In this document: one piece after another, positions 17,495 through 26,789 of the stretch
How positions within the stretch are numbered: the first letter of the stretch is position 1
How the letters are laid out: each line of letters begins with the position of its first letter
Origin: Syntrophales bacterium
GTDB taxonomy: Bacteria; Desulfobacterota; Desulfobaccia; Desulfobaccales; 0-14-0-80-60-11
Reading direction: 5' to 3'
Assembly (NCBI GenBank): GCA_028688935.1
Contig: JAQTXE010000004.1
Coordinates: 1-34,683, forward strand
DNA: 34,683 nucleotides
Position numbers and translations under genes: made by a program
The notes under the pieces: generated by a model
Seen by the model: only the letters and a program-made list of their open reading frames with translations
What the model was told of the DNA's origin: nothing
Database searches by the model: none

Positions 17495-19726
17495 TTAGCC
17501 GATAATAGGCTCCATTTCCAGAGCCGGGTGTTTCTTTTCGGTCAGGAAGGCGAGGATCTCGTCTTCGGTGACGCCCACGGTTTCATCGGCGATGCGGTCG
17601 ATGAGATCGGGGATTCCCAACTCCTCACCGCGTTGCAGGAGCCGTTCCCGGAGTTCTTCCTTGAGGATCTTGGGCATCCACACCACCCTTTTGAGGCCGC
17701 CGTCGCCGACAACGAATTTCCGCTGGCAGACATTGTACTTGCTGTGGCCTACGAAGCCCGGGGTTACCTGCCCGCCGCCGATGACGCCCGCCAGGGTGGT
17801 AAACTTCATGCCGCAGGGGGTCTCTCCGGTGTAGTCCCGGTTGACGGTCATGATGCCGTTACACATGGGCAGGATGGCGCTGATGGCCTCGCAGCAGCCG
17901 CAGGTGGTCATGGGATCATAGACCAGGCTGTAGAAGTTATATTTTTCCACCTTCTGGCGGGAAGCTTTGAAGACAAAATCATTGACTCCCTGCCACATCC
18001 CGTATTTCTCATCGATGGTCTCACCCTTTTCGATGGGCTGGTTGGGACCGGTGGGGTTGATCTCATAGGAAGCCTTACAGTCCATCCAGTTGTAAGCGCC
18101 GCAGAGACCGGTCCTTTCCGGGCTGACGACGCACACGTGGTTGGGCGCAAAAGACTGGCACAGGGTGCAGGAGTAGTAGATTTCGGTAGTTTCGTCGGTC
18201 ATGCCTTCCACCCGGGCGTCACGCTCGGCGTAAATCTTCCGGGCACGGGCGGTGATCTCGTCCACCTTTTCTTTATCAGTGTAGAGCTTCACCTGGCATT
18301 TGTCGAAGATGGCGCCGAAATCCTGGTGAAACTTGGCGTGGAGGATGGTGCCAATATGCTTCAAGGAAAAGCCCTTTTCCACCGCGGCCTTGCCGATGCG
18401 GTACCAGGCGATATCCCGCTGCCCGATGTGCATGACGCCCTGGGCGTAGTTCACCAAGTGGTGAATCTGCCGCTCCAGGATGGGCTCGAAATCGGCCTGG
18501 AAGTTCCGGCCGGCCACTTCCACCACCACGGCCAAAGGCAGGCGCATGGGGATTTTGTCTTGGGGCAGGTCGGGGAGATCCAGACCGATAACTTCCACCT
18601 TACCGTCTTCCACTTCTTCCATGCGCTTGCTGGTGACCAGCTCCACGGCCTGGGTCTTGCCGCCGCCGCACTCGGCGTAGAGGTCGTCTTTCCGGACCCG
18701 TTCCCCTTCGAACGCGGCGCCGAAGTTCACCGGGATGTCGATCTCGGTGACCTGAACCTTAAGGCCCCGGACTTCGATGGACTTTTGGCCCAACTCCGCC
18801 ATGGGCACGTTGGAGACCACGTGCTCGTAGGTGCAGATACCGGTGGGCAGCACCTGGGGGATGTCCTGGTTGGTGATGGTGGGGAAGCCCCAGTTGATAC
18901 AACCCGCGGCATTGGCGTACCACTCGTCGGAGATCTCGGACACGGCATTGACAAAAGCAAAGATCCGGTCCTTGTTATAGAGGAGCATCTTCAAAGCCGC
19001 GCCGGGTTTGACGCCGCCGAAGGCCATGGCGGCCCGGTTGGCGAACCCTAAAGCGAAGACTGCGCCGGAGATGTCCGGGCTGAAGGGCACGATCCGGGTG
19101 GGCCAGCCGACCTGCACACCGCCTTCCAGGAGCTGTTCCGGCACCGAGGTTTTGCCGTCAATGGATTTGGCGGCGCAGAAGATGTAGAGGTTCTTTTTCT
19201 GGTATTCCGTCACCAGGTCCACGGCTTCCTGGACCGAGGGGGCGGCGCCGACGATGGCGGCAAACCCCGGGGCGGAACCGTCCACGAACTCGACGCCCCG
19301 TTTCCGGAAGATAGTGTCCTCTGCGGCGCCCAGCCAGATTTTAGTGTCGCCTTTGCTATAGACTTCTTCCCCGCCCACATAGAAATCCGGGTCTTCCACG
19401 TAGCGGATGGCCTCAAAGATTTCTTCGGCGAAGAGGGTGGCCAAACCCGCGTCCAGACCGGGTCCCAGGTAGGGCAGGTAGTTATGTTCGGCCGGAACCG
19501 GCGGCAGCAAGGTTTGGCAACGTTTCATGACGGGCACGGCATCTTTCAGTTTCTCGATCTTGGTGCCCATCAGAGAGTAGATAATGGGAAGATAATAAGC
19601 GGTATTGGGGAAACCGATCTCCTGGTTTTCACCATATTTCTGAATGGCTTCGTCCAACTTAGCCGCACACTTATCAACAATTTTATGAGCTCCGCGAATG
19701 GCAGCGGATATGATGATTTTAGACAC
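17495..19726 (-). CDS. acsB: CO-methylating acetyl-CoA synthase, CODH/ACS subunit
   Basis: 743 aa with A-cluster region MTTCGCCEAISAILPMCNGIM...ETPCGMKF and IGGGQVTPGFVGHSKYNV. Confidence 0.96.
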   Translation of the reverse strand: MSKIIISAAIRGAHKIVDKCAAKLDEAIQKYGENQEIGFPNTAYYLPIIYSLMGTKIEKLKDAVPVMKRCQTLLPPVPAEHNYLPYLGPGLDAGLATLFAEEIFEAIRYVEDPDFYVGGEEVYSKGDTKIWLGAAEDTIFRKRGVEFVDGSAPGFAAIVGAAPSVQEAVDLVTEYQKKNLYIFCAAKSIDGKTSVPEQLLEGGVQVGWPTRIVPFSPDISGAVFALGFANRAAMAFGGVKPGAALKMLLYNKDRIFAFVNAVSEISDEWYANAAGCINWGFPTITNQDIPQVLPTGICTYEHVVSNVPMAELGQKSIEVRGLKVQVTEIDIPVNFGAAFEGERVRKDDLYAECGGGKTQAVELVTSKRMEEVEDGKVEVIGLDLPDLPQDKIPMRLPLAVVVEVAGRNFQADFEPILERQIHHLVNYAQGVMHIGQRDIAWYRIGKAAVEKGFSLKHIGTILHAKFHQDFGAIFDKCQVKLYTDKEKVDEITARARKIYAERDARVEGMTDETTEIYYSCTLCQSFAPNHVCVVSPERTGLCGAYNWMDCKASYEINPTGPNQPIEKGETIDEKYGMWQGVNDFVFKASRQKVEKYNFYSLVYDPMTTCGCCEAISAILPMCNGIMTVNRDYTGETPCGMKFTTLAGVIGGGQVTPGFVGHSKYNVCQRKFVVGDGGLKRVVWMPKILKEELRERLLQRGEELGIPDLIDRIADETVGVTEDEILAFLTEKKHPALEMEPIIG

Positions 19727-19767
19727 GCTGGCTTCCTCCTTCCTTTTTCATAAAGGAAATTATCTGC

Positions 19768-19805
19768 AAGGGGCTGCCGCTCTTCTGAGACGGTAACAGC
19801 CCCTT
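19768..19805 (-). other. Intercistronic stem-loop cooS/acsB
   Basis: AAGGGGCTG...CAGCCCCTT 9-bp stem with additional inner CCG/CGG pairs. Confidence 0.75.
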
Positions 19806-19811
19806 CGATTC

Positions 19812-21830
19812 TTAGTGCTCTTCCGCCGCGGCGGCCTCTGCCATTTCCCGGCGCATATCCATGTCGAAGAGCACCCGCTCCCGGGCCTTGTCGATACCTA
19901 AGGCTTTGCGCTTCAGGTCGATGTGGGCGATCATCTTCTTGGCCGCCAGCTCCGGATCGGGCTCGAAGTCCCACTTGCCGCCCAGCTCTTCTTCGATACC
20001 TTTGAAGAGGTAGTCGGTGAGCAGTTCGGAACCGGTGGAGGGGAAGGTGACCCCAAACATGGTGTAGACACCTGAAGCCACGAAGTAGTGACCGATAGAG
20101 ATGGCCTTCTCCGACATCCACTCAGGCGCGGCGCCCGCGGCAGGGAGGTCGCTGATGTCGGTGCCCAAACCACCAGCCTTGACACAGGCGGTGGCCGCCA
20201 TGAGGATGCGGGAGTTGTCCACGCAGGAGCCCATGTGCAGGACCGGCGGGATGCCCACGGTCTCGCAGACCTCCGCCAGACCCGGACCGCAATGCTCTTT
20301 GGCCGATTCCGGGGTCAGCAGGCCGAATTTCCCCGCGGTCATGGCGGAGCAGCCGGTGGTCAGAACGATGACGTCGTTTTTCAGCAGTTCCTTGATCATG
20401 GTGAGGTGGGCATTGTCATGCATGGTGCGGCAGTTGTTGCAACCCACCACCCCGGCCACGCCCCGCACCCGGCCGCCGATGATGTTATCGTTCAAAGTAT
20501 AGTAGGAACCGCGGATGGAGCCGCCCAACAGGTACTGAATGGTCTCATAGCTGAAGCCCACCACCGTGGGATGGCTCATGGAGGGGATCAACACCGGGGC
20601 CCGGCGGTTCGGGAAGTTGTCGATGGCTTCCCGCACCACCTTGCGGGCCACGTCCAGGGCATGGTGCTCGTCAAAGGGGATGTGCATGGTCTCCCCTTCG
20701 ATGCGGGCCCGGTCGTCGGTGGTGATGAGCTTGGTGTGGTAGCACTTGGCCACGTTGGCCAGGGACTGCATCTCGCACTGCACGTCCACCACCATGGCGT
20801 CCACTGCGCCGGTGATGATGGCCAGCTCCTGCTGGAGATAGTTGCCGGCCACGGGGATGCCGTGGCGCATGAGGATTTCGTTGGCGGAACAGCACATGCC
20901 GGCCAACTGGATGCCCTTGGCGCCCTTGTTCTGGGCGTATTGGATGGCTTCCGGCTCTTGGGAGGCCACATAGATCATCTCCGGCAACAGGGGCTCATGA
21001 CCGTGGATGATGATGTTGACCATATCTTCTTTCAGCACGCCCAGGTTGATCTCCCCGGCCACCGGCACCGGCATGCCGAAGAGGATGTCCTGGAGGTCGG
21101 TGGAGATCATGGAGCCCCCCCAACCGTCGGAGAGGGCGGTGCGGCTGCACTGTTTGATGATGTTGTGGTATTCCTGGTCCACGCCCATGTGGGTGCGGTG
21201 CATGAGCTCGACGATCTCGATATCGTAGCCCCGGGGCACTATCCCCAGCTTGCGCCACAGTTCCTGGCGTTTCTTGGGGGCCCGTTTGGCGTAAGTGATT
21301 TCGCCGCTTTGCTGGCCGAATTCCAGCAAGACCTTGTCCGCCAGTTCCTGGGCGATGGCTTCCTTGGGACGGGGTTTGGCGTCGTCGCCTTCACCCTCGG
21401 TGATGGCCACATCCCAATCCTTGGCAACTTTGCGCAGCTTGGCCACATCTTTGATCTCGTAACCCTGGGCCTTGCCGTGGGCCACTTCCTTGAACAACAG
21501 GGCGGTGCCCCGGGAGTGGTCGTTGTGGGCCGCGGCCCCGGAGCAGACCATGCGGGCGAAGTTCCGGGCGACGATGGTTTCGGCGGTGGCGCCGCAGAGG
21601 CCCACGGCCTGCTTCTTCTGTGCTTCGCCTTCTTTCGCCTTCTTGGGCGGGGGCACCCGGCAGGGACCCTGGGCACAGATGCGGCAACAGGCCCCCTCAG
21701 CTCCGATGGGGCAGGGTTTCATCACCTGGGCCCGGTCAAAAATTGTTTCGATACCGTCCGCTTGAGCCTTCTTGAGCATCTCTTGGGTCGCGGGGTCAAT
21801 GGATAGTTTAGTCGGATCTAACTCAGCCAT
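19812..21830 (-). CDS. cooS: Anaerobic carbon monoxide dehydrogenase catalytic subunit
   Basis: CPIGAEGACCRICAQGPCRV cluster motif, HNDHSRGTALLF, GVVGCNNCRTMHD, LTTGCSAMTAGKFGLL, GSCVDNSRI. Confidence 0.96.
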   Translation of the reverse strand: MAELDPTKLSIDPATQEMLKKAQADGIETIFDRAQVMKPCPIGAEGACCRICAQGPCRVPPPKKAKEGEAQKKQAVGLCGATAETIVARNFARMVCSGAAAHNDHSRGTALLFKEVAHGKAQGYEIKDVAKLRKVAKDWDVAITEGEGDDAKPRPKEAIAQELADKVLLEFGQQSGEITYAKRAPKKRQELWRKLGIVPRGYDIEIVELMHRTHMGVDQEYHNIIKQCSRTALSDGWGGSMISTDLQDILFGMPVPVAGEINLGVLKEDMVNIIIHGHEPLLPEMIYVASQEPEAIQYAQNKGAKGIQLAGMCCSANEILMRHGIPVAGNYLQQELAIITGAVDAMVVDVQCEMQSLANVAKCYHTKLITTDDRARIEGETMHIPFDEHHALDVARKVVREAIDNFPNRRAPVLIPSMSHPTVVGFSYETIQYLLGGSIRGSYYTLNDNIIGGRVRGVAGVVGCNNCRTMHDNAHLTMIKELLKNDVIVLTTGCSAMTAGKFGLLTPESAKEHCGPGLAEVCETVGIPPVLHMGSCVDNSRILMAATACVKAGGLGTDISDLPAAGAAPEWMSEKAISIGHYFVASGVYTMFGVTFPSTGSELLTDYLFKGIEEELGGKWDFEPDPELAAKKMIAHIDLKRKALGIDKARERVLFDMDMRREMAEAAAAEEH

Positions 21831-21887
21831 TCGTTTTTCCTCCGGTTACTCACTTTTAAGGACGACCTTCATGGCCTCCCTTGAAAA

Positions 21888-21949
21888 CAGAGCCCCGCCA
21901 CTTTGGTAAACTTCCAGATAGGCACAACTACATCTTGGGCCGGGCTCTG
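21888..21949 (-). other. Intercistronic inverted repeat acsD/cooS (attenuator-like)
   Basis: CAGAGCCCCGCC ... GGCCGGGCTCTG imperfect stem; on the minus strand it is followed by TTTTC before the cooS leader. Confidence 0.6.
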
Positions 21950-21988
21950 AGTGAAATGGATTGTCTGTTCCAGATTAGGGCAGGCGCC

Positions 21989-22936
21989 TCAGCCGGCCAA
22001 TTCCTGGATAATGGATTTGGTCATTTTTACCGCTTCCGGATGCCGCATGACGAGCAGATCGCCGCCGGCCAGCAGGAGATCCACCGCGGTGATGGCTTCC
22101 ATGAGGATACCGCGCTTGGTCTGATCGCCCAATTGGGGGGCTTCCGCGTTGGTTTGTTTGCACTCTTTAACTTTCCAGACTTCCTGTCCCAGGTAGTTGA
22201 AGATGGGAAGCTGCAGCTTGTCATCTTCCTGAGTCAGAGCGGCCATGCGGTCCCGTTCCATTACGGAGTAGGAGTACTCCAGGCCGTAGCCCAGGCCGCC
22301 AGTGGTAGGATCAACCAGGATCTGGGAGTCTTTGACGCCCAACTGCCCCAGCAGGATGTTCAACTGCTTGGCCAGGTTGACGTCAATGGGGCTGTTGGCG
22401 ACGATGGTGTGTTTGTAAGCCAGGGCCGCCGCGCCGATCTGCTTGTAATTCTTGTCCTGGACCGGACCGATGATCAGGTTAAAGCCGTCGCAGGCCTCGG
22501 CCACTGCTTTCAGGACCTCTGCGTCCTTCTCCATGTTGCTGGTGCCATAGACGATCAAGGGCACATCAATGGCTTCAGCCACTTTTTTGGCGGTAGCCGC
22601 CGCGGCCTCCGGAGAAGCATTGTCGCCATTGGGATCAGTGCTCACCAGGATCAGGGCCACGGCCTCCGCGCCAAACTCTTTGACGCACTTCTGGGCCCAG
22701 GCCACCGGGTCTCCGGCCACATCTTTGACGGGCTCCAGGGCTGGTGCGGCCCAGTCCTCGCCAGGGTTCTTATCCCATACTTCCATGGCTACCCGCGGTT
22801 TGTTAGGCATCACCCCTTCAAACACGTAGAAGGGATAGGAAGTTTCTCCACCTAAAGTGATGGCCTTATCGCCTTTACCGATTGACACAGTCTTGATCGC
22901 GCCAGAATAAATCTGTTTGGGAATTTCAAAAGCCAA
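21989..22936 (-). CDS. acsD: Corrinoid/iron-sulfur protein small subunit (CODH/ACS delta)
   Basis: MAFEIPKQIYSGAIKTVSIGKGDKAITLGGETSYPFYVFEG, NPGEDWA, DPTTGGLGYGLEYSYSVMERDRMAAL. Confidence 0.94.
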   Translation of the reverse strand: MAFEIPKQIYSGAIKTVSIGKGDKAITLGGETSYPFYVFEGVMPNKPRVAMEVWDKNPGEDWAAPALEPVKDVAGDPVAWAQKCVKEFGAEAVALILVSTDPNGDNASPEAAAATAKKVAEAIDVPLIVYGTSNMEKDAEVLKAVAEACDGFNLIIGPVQDKNYKQIGAAALAYKHTIVANSPIDVNLAKQLNILLGQLGVKDSQILVDPTTGGLGYGLEYSYSVMERDRMAALTQEDDKLQLPIFNYLGQEVWKVKECKQTNAEAPQLGDQTKRGILMEAITAVDLLLAGGDLLVMRHPEAVKMTKSIIQELAG

Positions 22937-23069
22937 GGTAGTTCCCTCCTTATATTTCCGGAATTTCCGGCCTCATACCCCTATGGAGGTCTAAACATTG
23001 TGAAAATAATCTTTAATTGGCAAATAAGTCAAGCAAAAAATTCACTCTTCGCCATCAGTAGTTTTGCAC

Positions 23070-23864
23070 TTAAGGCAATAACCGCGCGAAGATCCCGTAA
23101 GCTGCTTGTAATGCTGGAGAATCCGCAGGTAAGTTATAGGTGGGACGGCCCTGGGCATCGAATTCCGCGATGATGGGGTCTTCCGGAATCAAGCCGGCCA
23201 ATTCCAGCCCCTGGCTCTCAATTTCCTCCTGGGCCCGGGGCGAAAGACCGTTCGTCGCCCGGTTGACGATGAGGACCGCACGGCCGATGGCGATTTTTAA
23301 ATGCCGGGCCAGATCCTGAAGACGGCGGGCAGCCTGAATTCCCCGCCAGGAAGGGTCCGAGACCAACACAAAAAGGTCCATATTATTGGTGATGAGACGG
23401 CTGACATGCTCCATGCCCGCCTCATTGTCCATAAGTATATAAGGATAATTTTTGGCGAGGACCCCCATAAAGTGGGCCACCAGGTTGTTGGCGGCGCAGT
23501 AGCACCCGGGCCCCTCCGGCTGGCCCATGGCAAGGAGATCGAAGCCATCGGCCTCCACGATGCACTGATTGATGCGCATCTCGATGAGCTGGTCCTTGGT
23601 GATGTCCACCAGGCCGCCGCCCTTCTTCATTTCCTCCCGGGCCGTACCCACGTTATACTCCACTTCCAGCCCCAGGACCTCATTGAGATTGCTGTTGGCG
23701 TCGGCGTCCACCGCGAGCACCGGCGTCTTCCCATGTTCCACCAAGTAGCGGAGCAGCATACCGGCCACCGTAGTTTTGCCGGTGCCGCCTTTGCCGGCCA
23801 TGGCGATCACGAAACTCAAAGATTTTCCTCCCGATGATCCAATCTTGTGCAAATCGTCATTCAT
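23070..23864 (-). CDS. cooC: CooC/AcsF-type nickel-insertion ATPase
   Basis: MinD-like deviant Walker A AGKGGTGKTTVAGMLLR, GCYCAANNLVAHFM, LMDNEAGMEHVSRLITNNMDLFVLVSDPS. Confidence 0.92.
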   Translation of the reverse strand: MNDDLHKIGSSGGKSLSFVIAMAGKGGTGKTTVAGMLLRYLVEHGKTPVLAVDADANSNLNEVLGLEVEYNVGTAREEMKKGGGLVDITKDQLIEMRINQCIVEADGFDLLAMGQPEGPGCYCAANNLVAHFMGVLAKNYPYILMDNEAGMEHVSRLITNNMDLFVLVSDPSWRGIQAARRLQDLARHLKIAIGRAVLIVNRATNGLSPRAQEEIESQGLELAGLIPEDPIIAEFDAQGRPTYNLPADSPALQAAYGIFARLLP

Positions 23865-23912
23865 CTATTATATGGAGATTCCGTATAAGCGTCAACTTCT
23901 GGGGATAGTAGC

Positions 23913-24018
23913 CAGTGATCAGTGATCAGTGTTTCGCAGGAACGGGGAGGAGCAATGCTCTTCCCTTTTTCCGAAGCGACTCTTCAAAGAAAACTGCTCA
24001 CCGCTCACTGCTCACTGA
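23913..24018. repeat. Degenerate AGTGATC heptamer repeats in inverted arrangement between acyl-CoA synthetase and cooC
   Basis: CAGTGATCAGTGATCAGTG at 23913-23931 and inverted GCTCACCGCTCACTGCTCACTGACC at about 23997-24018. Confidence 0.65.
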
Positions 24019-26086
24019 CCCGCACCCGGGCGTCCAGGGCGAGAAGGCCCTCTTTGCCGGGGAAGGCCCGCACCGGATTGAGGTCCACTTCCTGGATGCG
24101 GGGGAAGTTGAGCATTAATTGGGACAGCACCGCCAAGGCCCGGCTCAGGGCCTCCAGGTCAGCGGGGGCTTGCCCCCGGATACCGGACAACATGCGGCCG
24201 ATACGGGTAGAGGCGATCTGTTCCCGGGCCTGGGCCGGGCTCAGGGGCGCGATCCTTAAGGAGACGTCTTCCAGAACCTCGGTGCCGATACCGCCGGCCC
24301 CAAAGGCCAGCACCGGCCCGAAGACCGGGTCCCGCCGGGCCCCCAGAAGGAGTTCCAGCCCTCCTTGCACCTGGGCCATGACCACCACCTGCCACTCTTC
24401 TCCGGCCGGCAGGGCGTCTTTGGCGGTTTGGGCCAGGCGGGTGAAGCCCGCGGCCACCGCGGCTTCGTCATTAAGGTCCAGGAGCACCCCGCCGGCCTCG
24501 GTCTTGTGGACCAGAGAGGCCGCGGCTAATTTCAGGCAGACGGGGTAGCCCAACTTTTGGGCCACGGCCACCGCCTCTTCCGGGGTGGCAGCCGGACCCC
24601 AGGGCGCCACCGTAATCCCCAGGGCGCCGATGAGGGACAGGGCCGGGGCCAGAGAGAGAAAACCCGGCTCCGGGGGCAGGAGGGCCGCCAATGAAGCGGC
24701 ATCGACCGGAGCAGGTGTCGCGGCCGCGGCCACCTCTCCCCCGGCGGCCAGAAAGCGGGAGGCGGCCAGGGCCTCCACCGCGTCCTCGGGGAAGTGAAAG
24801 ACCGGCACGCCCAAGGTTTCCCGGAGAAACTCCTCTTCACCCAGGGAGATCAAGACGGTGACCGCCAGAGGTTTGCCCGCGGCCCGGGCCTGCTCCACCA
24901 ACTCCCGGGCCATCTCCCGGCCCCGCTGGATTTCAAAATCAGCCAGGGGACCGTAATGAAAGATGATGGCGTCCACCTCCGGGTCCCGGCAAACCGCAGC
25001 CATGATCTCTTCATAGACCCCGAAATCAAAGATATCCCCCAGGTCGATGGGGTTGGTGGGCTTAATGATCCCGGCCCGGGACCGCTCCCTTAGGAGTTGC
25101 GCCAAGGGAGGCGAGAGGGGCGGCAGTTCAAACCCCCATTGACGGCAGGCATAAGCGGTGACCACCGCCTCCCCGCCGGTGCGGGAGAGGACCACCACCC
25201 GGGAGCCCTTAACCGGGGGTTGGCCCACCAGTTTGGCCGCGTTCAGAAATTCGGTCTGGCGCTTGATGGCGAGCATGCCGCTCTGGCGGCAGGCGGACTC
25301 CAGCACCCGCTCATCCGTAGCCAGGGAGGCGGTATGGGAATGGGCGATGACCGCGGTCTCCGCGCCCACATTGGGGGCGTGGAGATAGACGGGTTTGGAG
25401 GCTTTCCGGGCCAGGGACATCAGTTCCCGGCCATCCGCCAGCCCTTCCAGGTAAAGGTAAACAGCCTGGGAGGCGGGGTCCTGGAGAAAATAAGCCAGAA
25501 CCTCATTTTCCGCCACGTCCAGTCGGTTACCCAGGCTTAAGAATTTGCTCAGCCCCAGACCCTCTTGAGCCATCCAGGCAAAGAGGTGGGAGCCCACGCC
25601 CCCGCTTTGGGAGATAATGGCGATGCGGCCTTTCCGGGGCGGGGGTTCCAGGGAGGCGAAGGGCAGGGCCAGGCCGGTCTCCATGTTCATGAGGCCCAAG
25701 CCATTGGGACCCACCAGGCGCATCCGGTAGCGGCGCAGCAGGGCGCGGATTTTCTCCTCCATAGTCCGGCCCGCGTCGTTCAATTCGGAGAAACCCGCGG
25801 ATTCCACCACCACCCGCTTGATACCCAGGCGGCCGCAGGTCTCCACCACCTGGGGCACCACTTTGGCGGGGGTGAGGATAGCCGCCAGGTCCACGGCCTG
25901 GGGGAGGTCTTCCAGGCGGGGAAAGATGGGTAAGCCGAAGATGGAGCCCCCCCGGGGCCCCACCGGCAGGATGGTTCCCTGATAGCCGAATTTCAGGAGA
26001 TTGGCGACGATGCCCTGGGCCAGGTTGGCGGGGTTGTCGGAAACCCCCACTACGGCCACACTCTGAGGATTGAAGAAGTTTTCCAT
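24005..26086 (-). CDS. ADP-forming acetate/acyl-CoA synthetase (ACD, alpha-beta fused)
   Basis: CoA-binding N-terminus FFNPQSVAVVGVSDNPANLAQGIVANLL, ISQSGGVG, HSHTASLA, C-terminal ATP-grasp PVCLKLAAASLVHKTEAGGVLLDL, VQGGLELLLGARRDPVFGPVLAFGAGGIGTEVLEDVSLRIAP. Confidence 0.9.
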   Translation of the reverse strand: MENFFNPQSVAVVGVSDNPANLAQGIVANLLKFGYQGTILPVGPRGGSIFGLPIFPRLEDLPQAVDLAAILTPAKVVPQVVETCGRLGIKRVVVESAGFSELNDAGRTMEEKIRALLRRYRMRLVGPNGLGLMNMETGLALPFASLEPPPRKGRIAIISQSGGVGSHLFAWMAQEGLGLSKFLSLGNRLDVAENEVLAYFLQDPASQAVYLYLEGLADGRELMSLARKASKPVYLHAPNVGAETAVIAHSHTASLATDERVLESACRQSGMLAIKRQTEFLNAAKLVGQPPVKGSRVVVLSRTGGEAVVTAYACRQWGFELPPLSPPLAQLLRERSRAGIIKPTNPIDLGDIFDFGVYEEIMAAVCRDPEVDAIIFHYGPLADFEIQRGREMARELVEQARAAGKPLAVTVLISLGEEEFLRETLGVPVFHFPEDAVEALAASRFLAAGGEVAAAATPAPVDAASLAALLPPEPGFLSLAPALSLIGALGITVAPWGPAATPEEAVAVAQKLGYPVCLKLAAASLVHKTEAGGVLLDLNDEAAVAAGFTRLAQTAKDALPAGEEWQVVVMAQVQGGLELLLGARRDPVFGPVLAFGAGGIGTEVLEDVSLRIAPLSPAQAREQIASTRIGRMLSGIRGQAPADLEALSRALAVLSQLMLNFPRIQEVDLNPVRAFPGKEGLLALDARVRVSEQ

Positions 26087-26789
26087 ATCTTTGCAGTATA
26101 ATTATTTTATGGTTCTAGAAGATAGTATAAAATTAAAGAAGGCGGCCGGGCAGGAGGAAATTGCCGGGAAAGGCCTATGATGATAACTTCTCGAACTTGG
26201 AGTCAGGCTGAGGACTATGGAACCCGGTGACCTCAGAGATGCTACTATCCGCTTTGTAAAATTTAAGTAAAGATTGCTCCAGATGTTTAAGGATAAGCAT
26301 AATTATGAACAGAAGTAAGTAATGATACGTTAACCTCTATTTGCTGATTCCGCTTGGTATGGCATCGTGGAAGCTATTTTAAAAAACATCTTGGGCCTGG
26401 GAAATTGCCTCGTATTCAAAGGGGAGATTTTCGTATTTCTAAGGAGTTGACGTCCTCCTCTCCGTCCAGGATAACTGAGAAAAAAGGATTTGCTGTAACT
26501 TAAAAATCAAATTGCTTAGATTCGATTTCTTCATGTGATTCCCGGCAAGGTGTGCCTCCGGCTTTAAGCAAAAAGACACAAAAATACCTCTGTTTCTCTC
26601 CTTGATGCTCCCGCTGCACTCCGGAAATTGCGACTTTATCAAATAATTATTTTAATAACCGTAAACGACCGATTTATATAATGGGTAAACCTAATTACGG
26701 TGTAATACCCACCAATTTTTTTCTTGCAAAATTCTCCAATAGAGATTTTATTTCAATAAAACCTATAATTTACCGACTAGGAATGAAGC

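Noticed and set aside
17471-19051. 526-aa plus-strand ORF opposite acsB, with similar long antisense ORFs opposite cooS (20088-21806), acsD (21881-22855) and acsC (16061-16987)
   Set aside because: Shadow ORFs in GC-rich, highly expressed codon-biased genes; the minus-strand frames encode unambiguous enzymes, and the antisense translations are low-complexity G/H/D/V-rich without recognisable domains.
26140-26260. c-di-GMP or other riboswitch candidate
   Set aside because: I looked for conserved cores of GEMM, TPP, fluoride and THF classes and none matched convincingly; retained only as a generic structured-region observation.
26439-26642. 67-aa minus-strand ORF in the AT-rich region
   Set aside because: No recognisable motif, no clear RBS, composition consistent with chance.
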